From: an uncultured Erysipelotrichaceae bacterium
GTDB lineage: Bacteria > Bacillota_I > Bacilli_A > Erysipelotrichales > Erysipelotrichaceae
Assembly: GCA_902795525.1 (NCBI GenBank)
Contig: CADBLN010000060.1
Span: forward strand, 1-8,800
Direction: 5' to 3'
Length of the DNA stretch: 8,800 nucleotides
The position numbers were made by a program, and so were the translations under genes. The notes below the pieces were generated by a model, which was given only the letters and a program-made list of their open reading frames with translations, was not told the origin of the DNA and searched no databases. Each line of letters opens with the position of its first letter. The first letter of the stretch is position 1. This document shows positions 1-5,721 of the stretch, piece by piece.

Positions 1-1145
1 ATTTCTTTTTGGTTCATGAAGAACTTATCGTTAATGTCTTCGCGATCATAATATGTTGAAATCATATTGTCATAGATTGGTAGTGAAGCAGAAATTCCAT
101 CTCCCATTCTGTCTTCAGGAATATATGCCATGGACATATTCCTTCTTTCTTTGACACTCTTATTATTTACATTTTCACCATTAATAATGACATCACCACT
201 ATATTCAACTTCCTGTAAGCCTACAATGGTTTTCACAAGGTCAACTTGGCCATTACCATCAACACCGGCAATGCCGAAGATTTCACCCTTCTTAACGGCG
301 AATGAAATGTCATCTAAGACATTCTTATTATTATGCTTTATTACTAGATTTCTGACTTCCAAGGCCTTTTCGTTATTGAAGTCTTTATTGGTTTTAAACT
401 CATCCATATCATTTTCCAAATCTCTGTCAATGATTAGATTTGTTAGTTGTGCCATTGTTAACTCATCATTACGATAAGTTCCTTTGCTAACGCCATTCCG
501 TAAAACCGTAATCTTATCAGAAATCTGTTTAACTTCATCTAATTTATGAGAAATAAAGATGATAGTGTGACCTTGTTTTGTAAAGTCTTTAAGCTGCTCA
601 AATAATTGTTGAGTTTCTTGTGGAGTTAATACTGATGTAGGCTCATCAAGAATAATTAATTCCGCATTACGATACAACGTTTTTAAGATCTCAACCTTTT
701 GTCTTTTGGCAACAGACAAAGTTGATACTAAATCCGTTACATTTAAGTCAAAGTTATATTTATCAGACAGTTCTTGCGTACGTTTAATAGCTTCGTTACG
801 ATTGATAAATATACCATTGACAGGTTCATCCCCTAAGATGATATTATCGACAATACTAAATGATGGAATCAACATGAAGTGTTGGTGAACCATACCAATG
901 CCACTTTTTATTGCTTCCATGGAACCATTGAAATGAACTTCCTTTCCCTTGTATTCGACTGTACCACTGCTTGGGGCTTCGATACCAAAGATTATCTTCA
1001 TTAATGTAGATTTACCAGCACCATTTTCGCCAACAATTGAATGAATTTCGCCCTTTTCGATTTCAATATTAACATCTCGGTTAGCTACGGTACCATTGCT
1101 GTAAACTTTGGTAACATTTTCCAGTTTTAAGATGGTATCTGCCAT
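1..1145 (-). CDS. Nucleoside/BMP-type ABC importer ATPase, two fused ATP-binding domains (partial, C-terminus beyond left edge)
   Basis: This is the cytoplasmic ATPase that powers a BMP-family (YufO/NupA/RbsA-like) importer, with the binding lipoprotein encoded just upstream. Translating the minus strand from ATG 1145-1143 gives 381 open codons to the window edge. Members of this family have about 500 residues, so roughly the last quarter is missing. Domain 1 has Walker A GENGAGKST at residues 39-47, a Q-loop at GMVHQHFM (84-91), the signature LSVAK (143-147), Walker B LIILDEP (163-169) and the switch histidine in ISHKL (H200). Domain 2 starts near residue 260. Its Walker A position reads GVDGNGQVD (294-302), the degenerate GNGQ form normal for this family, followed by a YIPEDR motif. 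GGAGG at 1154-1150, 4 nt before the ATG, fixes the start. Domain 1 keeps the catalytic motifs apart from Ala in place of the second signature Gly. Transported substrate: probably nucleosides, by family only. Confidence 0.93.
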   Translation of the reverse strand, partial: MADTILKLENVTKVYSNGTVANRDVNIEIEKGEIHSIVGENGAGKSTLMKIIFGIEAPSSGTVEYKGKEVHFNGSMEAIKSGIGMVHQHFMLIPSFSIVDNIILGDEPVNGIFINRNEAIKRTQELSDKYNFDLNVTDLVSTLSVAKRQKVEILKTLYRNAELIILDEPTSVLTPQETQQLFEQLKDFTKQGHTIIFISHKLDEVKQISDKITVLRNGVSKGTYRNDELTMAQLTNLIIDRDLENDMDEFKTNKDFNNEKALEVRNLVIKHNNKNVLDDISFAVKKGEIFGIAGVDGNGQVDLVKTIVGLQEVEYSGDVIINGENVNNKSVKERRNMSMAYIPEDRMGDGISASLPIYDNMISTYYDREDINDKFFMNQKE

Positions 1146-1149
1146 ATAT

Positions 1150-1154
1150 CCTCC
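1150..1154 (-). promoter_or_regulatory. Strong Shine-Dalgarno site of the ABC ATPase gene
   Basis: GGAGG on the minus strand, 4 nt from the ATG at 1145. Its first G is also the last base of an 18-bp palindrome (1154-1171), so folding of that palindrome would bring a hairpin right up to the ribosome binding site. Confidence 0.8.
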
Positions 1155-1171
1155 ATATTTTATAAAATATG
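1154..1171 (-). repeat. Perfect 18-bp palindrome abutting the ATPase ribosome binding site
   Basis: CATATTTTATAAAATATG is its own reverse complement. Six of its bases (1166-1171) also belong to the distal arm of the larger hairpin at 1166-1200, so the two structures exclude each other in RNA. It is all A/T apart from its end pair and would be a weak hairpin. Perfect symmetry is seen directly; a regulatory role is inference. Confidence 0.6.
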
Positions 1172-1200
1172 CTCTATTAAAATTGTTAATAGAGCATATT
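1166..1200 (-). terminator. Perfect 15-bp hairpin between BMP and ATPase genes, likely attenuator or mRNA-stabilising element
   Basis: On the minus strand AATATGCTCTATTAA, a 5-nt loop CAATT, and TTAATAGAGCATATT form a perfect 15-bp stem. It starts 27 nt after the BMP stop codon. The last bases of the stem plus the next two read ATATTTTAT, a short U-run, so it could act as a partial terminator that lets more binding protein than ATPase be made. It could equally protect the 3' end of the BMP message. On the plus strand a run of six T follows 4 nt after the stem (1205-1210), but no plus-strand gene needs it there. Confidence 0.7.
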
Positions 1201-1226
1201 CACATTTTTTAATATTATGTTTTTAA

Positions 1227-2354
1227 CTATTTTGTATTAGCATCATGCCATGCTTGCCATTCAGCAACTGACATCTCTAATGTATCAACAACTTGAACGT
1301 TGCCTGCAGTAACTTCTGCCAATGTATCAGCAATAGCCTTTTGGATATCAGCTGAAACTACTTCTTTGTAGTATTCATTTTCAGCTAAGCCAACACCATT
1401 TAATGCGATACCCCAAGCTTCAGTTTGACCTAATTTAGCATCTAATGTGCCATCAATTACCATCTTTGTAACACCAACAACAACTTCGTCAGAGTTCTTT
1501 AATGCAGAAGTAACAATTGATTTAGCCCAATCAGGTTGGCTGTTTTTGAATTGTTCGTATTGGTCTTGGTCAACACCAACTGCCCATACGTTTTCATGTT
1601 CAGCACATGCTTGGATAACACCATTACCAGTTCCACCAGCAACTTGCCAAATTACGTCAGCACCTTCTTTAATTAGGTCTTGTGTAATTTCATAACCTGC
1701 TTGTGGGTCTTGGAAAGGTGAAGTAGATTTAGCGTTAACATAACGAACGATATATTTAACACCTAAATCCTTTAATACTTGGCAATAACCACCAATGAAT
1801 TGGTCCATAGCTTGAATGTCTAGACCAACAACTACACCAACTGTACCAGTCTTTGTTAATTTACCTGACAATGTTCCGATAACATATCCTAAGTCATCTA
1901 ATGCATATTGAACACAGTATACATTTGAAGGAACCTTATCCATACCTTCTGGTAAACTTGAGAAGTCAAAGTTCATGAACTTTTGATTTGGATATCTTGT
2001 AGCAGCATCAAATAAGAATGCTTCATATGAGTTGTTACCAGAAATAACTAAGTCATATTCGCCATCTTCACAATACTCATCGAATGCAGCATCCCAAGTA
2101 GCTTTTTCAGTTGTGTTACCAACTTCAATTAAAGTAATTTCTGCTTGGCCAGCAAATTGTTCCTTTGCCTTGTTAACACCTCTTTGAACAGTGTCAAAAT
2201 AAGAGTTATCACCAGTAAATGGTAATAATACAACAATCTTAGGTACTTTAGTGCCACTGTTGCCACCATTACCTCCGTTGTTGCCACCGTTGCCACATGC
2301 TACCATTGTTAGAGCAAGTAAAGCAACTAATGCAATTTTCAATAATTTCTTCAT
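1227..2354 (-). CDS. BMP-family (PnrA/TmpC-like) substrate-binding lipoprotein of a nucleoside-type ABC importer
   Basis: This is the extracellular, lipid-anchored receptor that delivers substrate, probably purine or other nucleosides, to the ABC importer whose ATPase follows at 1145. I start at ATG 2354, giving 375 residues; the open frame reaches 8 codons further to 2378, but AAGGAGA lies about 6 nt before ATG 2354 and the upstream start has no such site. A basic n-region (MKKLLK) and hydrophobic core end in MVAC with lipidated Cys20. A Gly/Asn-rich linker (21-35) tethers the domain to the membrane. BMP hallmarks follow: GDNSYFDTVQRG (48-59), RYPNQKF (120-126), LGYVIGTLSGKL (155-166), FQDPQAGYE (214-222), a GADVIW...GGTGNGVI stretch (231-247), and GVDQDQ (260-265). 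The stop is TAG. A hairpin separates it from the ATPase gene 81 bp away. The family is clear. The exact ligand cannot be read from sequence. Confidence 0.95.
   Translation of the reverse strand: MKKLLKIALVALLALTMVACGNGGNNGGNGGNSGTKVPKIVVLLPFTGDNSYFDTVQRGVNKAKEQFAGQAEITLIEVGNTTEKATWDAAFDEYCEDGEYDLVISGNNSYEAFLFDAATRYPNQKFMNFDFSSLPEGMDKVPSNVYCVQYALDDLGYVIGTLSGKLTKTGTVGVVVGLDIQAMDQFIGGYCQVLKDLGVKYIVRYVNAKSTSPFQDPQAGYEITQDLIKEGADVIWQVAGGTGNGVIQACAEHENVWAVGVDQDQYEQFKNSQPDWAKSIVTSALKNSDEVVVGVTKMVIDGTLDAKLGQTEAWGIALNGVGLAENEYYKEVVSADIQKAIADTLAEVTAGNVQVVDTLEMSVAEWQAWHDANTK
2250..2294 (-). repeat. Degenerate GGT/AAT triplet repeat encoding the lipoprotein Gly/Asn linker
   Basis: Codons 21-35 of the BMP lipoprotein are almost only Gly and Asn (GNGGNNGGNGGNSGT), written with near-repeated GGY/AAY codons. 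The codons are not identical, so this is a diverged repeat. Such linkers separate the lipid anchor from the folded receptor and can vary in length between strains. Confidence 0.6.
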
Positions 2355-2381
2355 TTCTCTCTCCTTCTTCGAAATCATCTA

Positions 2382-2408
2382 TTTTAAATTGGTTAAACCA
2401 ACTTAAAA
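2382..2408 (-). promoter_or_regulatory. 27-bp near-perfect palindrome in the BMP 5' leader, candidate operator or leader hairpin
   Basis: Minus strand: TTTTAAGTTGGTT, one central T, then AACCAATTTAAAA. The 13-base arms match at 12 of 13 positions. The single mismatch is a G-U pair in the minus-strand RNA, so an 11-bp stem closed by GG/CC around a UUUAA loop could form in the mRNA. It lies about 45 nt downstream of the predicted transcription start and ends 28 nt before the ATG. The core TTGGTTTAACCAA looks like a dimeric-repressor site, broadly of the GT...AC type used by GntR-family regulators. No U-run follows, so it is not a terminator. Symmetry is seen; the regulator is unknown. Confidence 0.6.
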
Positions 2409-2462
2409 CCATAGAAATTAAATATACACAACTAAACTTAGATATTATTTTTTACACCCTTC

Positions 2463-2491
2463 ATTTTAACAAATCATCTTTTATCTTTCAA
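2463..2491 (-). promoter_or_regulatory. Sigma-A-type promoter of the BMP importer genes
   Basis: Minus strand: -35 TTGAAA (2491-2486), a 17-bp spacer, and -10 TAAAAT (2468-2463) preceded by TGT, which fits an extended -10. Each hexamer is one base from consensus. Predicted start is near 2456, giving a leader of about 100 nt that carries the 27-bp palindrome. The promoter sits just past the stop codon of the peptidase gene, so the importer can be expressed separately from the genes upstream. Confidence 0.75.
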
Positions 2492-2502
2492 TGAGTATTA
2501 AA

Positions 2503-3999
2503 CTAAATACCATAAATCTTTGAGTACTTTTTCTTCAAGTAATCAGTGTAGTATTTAGGATTAAAATCTTCCCCTGTAGCTATTCTAATTTGTTCGTTAG
2601 GTAAATACATTCCGCCATATTGATGTATGTGTTCTTTTAACCAATCCTTAATTGCCTGGAAATCATTGTTTTTCAAGCAATTTTCAACGTCTAAGTCTTT
2701 TCTCATCGCTTCCATAAACTGAGCTGCATAGCCGCTCCCTAAAGCATATGTAGGAAAATAACCAAAACTACCACCTGACCAGTGAACATCTTGCAGAATG
2801 CCTTCGCTAGCCTTTTGTGGTCTTACTCCTAAATATTCTTCATACTTATCATTCCAAACATTCTCTAAATCAAAAACATCAACACTGCCATCAAATAATC
2901 CCTTTTCGATTTCATATCTTATTAAGATATGCAATGGATATGTTAGTTCATCTGCATCAGTTCTGATTAAAGAAGGTTGTGAAACATTAACAGCTTCCAT
3001 GAACTCTTTTTGATCTACACCTTCAAGTTGTTGAGGGAATAATTCTTTTACTTTTGGAAATAGATTGTCCCAAAAAGAACTTGTTCTAGCAATATAGTTT
3101 TCCATTAAGCGTGATTGGGATTCATGCATACCACTACTCATTGAGTTAAAGCAATAAGTTTGTGCAATATCATCTCGCACCTGATAGTTAAATGTCGCAT
3201 GCCCCGCTTCATGAATAACAGAAAAGATTGAACTCATTAAATTGTTTTCATAGTAATGAGTAGTTACACGAACATCATTTTTATTAATTGCGCTCATGAA
3301 TGGATGTTCTGTTTCAGCTAAAACACCAGCTTCAAAATCAAAATTCATGTATTCAAGAATTAATCTCATCAGCTTTCTTTGCTCATCTTTTGGATAGTAT
3401 AAATTCACAAAGGAAGTGTCAAATTGTTTTTTTGTTGTTATTTTTTTAATTAGTGGAACCAGTTCTTCCTTAATTAACTCAAAGAATTCATCATACTTTT
3501 GGATATTCATTCCTGGTTCATATCTATCAAGCAAAATATCATATCCTGTTAAATCCGTTTTACTGTAATGTAGTAGTTTTTTGTTCATTTCAATCATTTT
3601 AACTAGGTATGGTTCAAACAACTTATAGTCATTTGTTTCTTTTGCTTTCTTCCATACTTGATTGCTCTCCATGCTAAGTTGAGAGTATTCCACATGAAGT
3701 TCCTTTGGAATATATCTAAAGCTATCCAAATCCCTCAATTGCCATTTAACAGCTTGTTTCTTCTCAAATTCCAGATCTTCCCTTTTATTCAATTCTTCAA
3801 GTAACTCAATTAATTCTGGATCGGTTTCAAGAGAAAACAATTCTCCATATAAGTAGGACATTCTTTCATTTCGATAATCAGCTGATTTAACAGGGCTAAT
3901 TGTATCAATATCAAACCCTGTAACACCTAAAACATAGTTATATGCTGATATCACAAACATCTTTTCTTCATATTTTTGCCATAATTCTTGTGTATTCAC
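2503..3999 (-). CDS. M32-family metallocarboxypeptidase (Taq carboxypeptidase type)
   Basis: This is a cytoplasmic metal-dependent carboxypeptidase that trims residues from the C-terminus of peptides, probably in peptide recycling. Family signs, numbered from TTG 4017, are HPF (238-240), DVRVTTHYY (248-256), the zinc motif HEAGH (269-273), GMHESQSR (296-303) with Glu299 as likely third ligand, and LTYPLHILIRYEIEK further on. The frame is open from TTG 4017 (504 codons), but I prefer GTG 3999 (498 residues, starting MNTQELW): AAGGGAGAGG at 4014-4005 stands 5 nt before it, whereas TTG 4017 lies upstream of that site. About 500 residues is normal for M32. No signal peptide is visible. GTG 3999 comes 1 nt after the TAA of the pyrophosphatase gene, so the two genes are co-transcribed and probably translationally coupled. 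The catalytic residues are intact. Confidence 0.94.
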   Translation of the reverse strand: MNTQELWQKYEEKMFVISAYNYVLGVTGFDIDTISPVKSADYRNERMSYLYGELFSLETDPELIELLEELNKREDLEFEKKQAVKWQLRDLDSFRYIPKELHVEYSQLSMESNQVWKKAKETNDYKLFEPYLVKMIEMNKKLLHYSKTDLTGYDILLDRYEPGMNIQKYDEFFELIKEELVPLIKKITTKKQFDTSFVNLYYPKDEQRKLMRLILEYMNFDFEAGVLAETEHPFMSAINKNDVRVTTHYYENNLMSSIFSVIHEAGHATFNYQVRDDIAQTYCFNSMSSGMHESQSRLMENYIARTSSFWDNLFPKVKELFPQQLEGVDQKEFMEAVNVSQPSLIRTDADELTYPLHILIRYEIEKGLFDGSVDVFDLENVWNDKYEEYLGVRPQKASEGILQDVHWSGGSFGYFPTYALGSGYAAQFMEAMRKDLDVENCLKNNDFQAIKDWLKEHIHQYGGMYLPNEQIRIATGEDFNPKYYTDYLKKKYSKIYGI

Positions 4000-4000
4000 C

Positions 4001-5623
4001 TTAACCTCTCCCTTCAACTATTTCTGTAATTCGTGGGATTATTTGAAGCTTTCTAGACATAACTTTTGGCAAGAAAGTAAAACCATCAACATCCAAACCT
4101 AAATCCTCAAATGCTTCCCCAACTAAATATGATGCATCTCCTTGAGATAGAACATAAGATCCCGTTCCATCAATCAATGAAAAGACCATCATACAGATTG
4201 ATAATCCATTGCCTTTCGCATATTCGCTTAAATGTTTATTCATAGCATCCTTAATAGGTACTATTGATTCAAAGCTGGCGATATTCGCTTGTCCAACCGC
4301 AATTTGGTTCTTTCCAACTGTAAATCTCTTTAAATCTAAATTCAAAATTGAATCAACGCTCCTATTGGCCAGTTTAGTTCCAGCTGTTAAAATCTTTGGA
4401 CCTAGTTCTTCCATATCCAAACCCGCTATTCTAGCCATTTTTTCAGCTTGTACTTTATCCTTATCAGTACATGTCACCGATCTAAAATTGACAGTATCAG
4501 AAAGAATAGCACAGCATAATAAACCTGCTAAATCGGTAGGTATTTCAACACCTTTTTCTTCAAAAATCTCTGTAATAATGGTAGCACAGCTTCCTGTTTG
4601 TTCATTTCTGAAGGTAACTGGTGAAGCTGTTTTTATTCCGCCAATTCTATGGTGGTCAATTATTTCCAAAATATTTGCTTGTTCTGCACCTTCAATACTT
4701 TGGGATAGTTCGTTATGGTCAACTAAGATTAAATTTCTATTAGAATGTTGAAACACATGATAACGTGAAACCATGCCAATGACGTGCTGATAAGCATCAA
4801 TAATAGGGTAACTTCTAAATCTTGAATTATTTATTTTGCGTTTCACATCATCAATGTAATCATCGTAGTTAAAAGTGGTAACTTCTGTAGTCATCACAAA
4901 TTCGATTGGATAAGCAAAATCAAGGGCTCTAATTACATTGTAGATATGCAAATCTGTCAAGATTAAAGAAACTCCTTTTTGTCTGGCCATATCTTCAACT
5001 TCCTTAGGACAACTATCACCACAGACAATCATCACTCTTGCTCCTGCATGTAGTGCTTGCATTTCTCTTTCAGGGTTATTTGAAAGAACAGCAATCTTAT
5101 CAAGGCAATCCAGATTATCAAAGCTAGCAACATAGACCTCTCCATTTGACTTATTGCCACCATCAACCAACAATCGTCCCTTAACCCCATCAACTATATA
5201 AGATATGTCCGTCCTTGCAAGTAGATTGGCACTTAACTTGCTGTCAAGAACTACTGGTTTGGTTAAATCAGAAATGGAAGAGATACCTAGGAGTCTCTTC
5301 TTTTCATCAACAATTGCAATAACCTTCTTATGATTGTCTATCATTTTCTGTAATACTGTTCTTACATCATCTTGTTTTGAACAAGTAATTACATCATCAA
5401 AATCAATATCTCTAACTCTTGTCTTGATATCGGTTGCTAGCGGTGGAGCGAATTCATTAAACAAACTTAAAATATATTCAGTTTCAGGATTTATTGGTCC
5501 CAGTCTAACTGCAATCGCATCAAAGCCCAATTGTTGTTTTAAGTAAGCATAAGCCATCGCCGAAATAATTGCGTCACTATCTGGGTTTTTATGCCCTGTT
5601 ACGTAAATTGTCTTTCTTGCCAT
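4001..5623 (-). CDS. ppaC: CBS/DRTGG-domain manganese-dependent inorganic pyrophosphatase (family II, DHH type)
   Basis: This cytoplasmic enzyme hydrolyses pyrophosphate to two phosphates, pulling nucleic-acid and nucleotide synthesis forward. At 540 residues it is the long, regulated form; plain family II enzymes have about 310. The N-terminal catalytic part has GHKNPDSD (10-17), giving metal ligands H11, D15 and D17. Residues 65-120 form a first CBS motif, about 130-235 a DRTGG domain, and about 240-295 a second CBS motif. The DHH domain resumes with VDHNE (301-305), IIDHH (322-326) and LSDT (374-377). A DHHA2 domain ends with SRKLQIIP (523-530), whose basic residues bind substrate. In characterised relatives the CBS insert binds adenine nucleotides (AMP/ADP inhibit, ATP or diadenosine polyphosphates activate); that is family knowledge. 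ATG 5623 follows TGGGAG at 7-nt spacing. All expected catalytic residues are present. Confidence 0.95.
   Translation of the reverse strand: MARKTIYVTGHKNPDSDAIISAMAYAYLKQQLGFDAIAVRLGPINPETEYILSLFNEFAPPLATDIKTRVRDIDFDDVITCSKQDDVRTVLQKMIDNHKKVIAIVDEKKRLLGISSISDLTKPVVLDSKLSANLLARTDISYIVDGVKGRLLVDGGNKSNGEVYVASFDNLDCLDKIAVLSNNPEREMQALHAGARVMIVCGDSCPKEVEDMARQKGVSLILTDLHIYNVIRALDFAYPIEFVMTTEVTTFNYDDYIDDVKRKINNSRFRSYPIIDAYQHVIGMVSRYHVFQHSNRNLILVDHNELSQSIEGAEQANILEIIDHHRIGGIKTASPVTFRNEQTGSCATIITEIFEEKGVEIPTDLAGLLCCAILSDTVNFRSVTCTDKDKVQAEKMARIAGLDMEELGPKILTAGTKLANRSVDSILNLDLKRFTVGKNQIAVGQANIASFESIVPIKDAMNKHLSEYAKGNGLSICMMVFSLIDGTGSYVLSQGDASYLVGEAFEDLGLDVDGFTFLPKVMSRKLQIIPRITEIVEGRG
4005..4014 (-). promoter_or_regulatory. 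Shine-Dalgarno site that decides the GTG start of the carboxypeptidase
   Basis: AAGGGAGAGG on the minus strand lies inside the last codons of the pyrophosphatase gene, 5 nt upstream of GTG 3999. It falls downstream of the alternative TTG at 4017, which argues against that earlier start. Confidence 0.75.
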
Positions 5624-5659
5624 GCAAAAACTCCCATTATTTCTAGTTTTTCTGAGCTT

Positions 5660-5668
5660 ATTATATCA
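5660..5668 (-). promoter_or_regulatory. Extended -10 promoter of the pyrophosphatase-carboxypeptidase genes
   Basis: Minus strand: TGATATAAT, a consensus TATAAT (5665-5660) preceded by TGn. The -35 region is poor (TTAAAT at 18 bp, TTGTTA at 21 bp), as often seen with extended -10 promoters. The start of transcription would be near 5653, giving a leader of about 30 nt with the ribosome site TGGGAG. Confidence 0.6.
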
Positions 5669-5711
5669 TATATTTAATGCACGATTTAACAATGTGAATT
5701 ATAATTAATTT

Positions 5712-5717
5712 AGGTGA
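5712..5717 (+). promoter_or_regulatory. Shine-Dalgarno site of the aminotransferase gene
   Basis: AGGTGA lies 4 nt before ATG 5722. It supports this start, so the unusual N-terminal extension of the protein is probably translated. Confidence 0.6.
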
Positions 5718-5721
5718 TTGT

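Noticed and set aside
130..888. Plus-strand open frames (130-477 and 706-888) at the left end.
   Set aside because: They lie antisense to the ABC ATPase, which is continuous on the minus strand to the edge with intact motifs.
2437..2463. Short leader reading frame (ATG at 2463 region, 8 codons, MKGVKNNI) before the BMP gene.
   Set aside because: Its ATG overlaps the -10 hexamer, so it would lie upstream of or at the transcription start and not be translated.
2401..2502. Purine or other riboswitch in the BMP leader.
   Set aside because: The leader is only about 100 nt, and the conserved core bases of purine riboswitches are not present; only the 27-bp palindrome stands out.
4209..4751. 180-codon open frame on the plus strand inside the pyrophosphatase gene.
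   Set aside because: It is antisense to a well-conserved enzyme, has no convincing ribosome site and its protein has no recognisable features; it is a shadow of the real gene.
5700..5705. TATAAT on the plus strand as the -10 of the aminotransferase promoter.
   Set aside because: The start of transcription would fall at about 5712, on the Shine-Dalgarno site itself, and no -35 hexamer lies 16-18 bp upstream (ATGCAC). The real plus-strand promoter is not clear to me.
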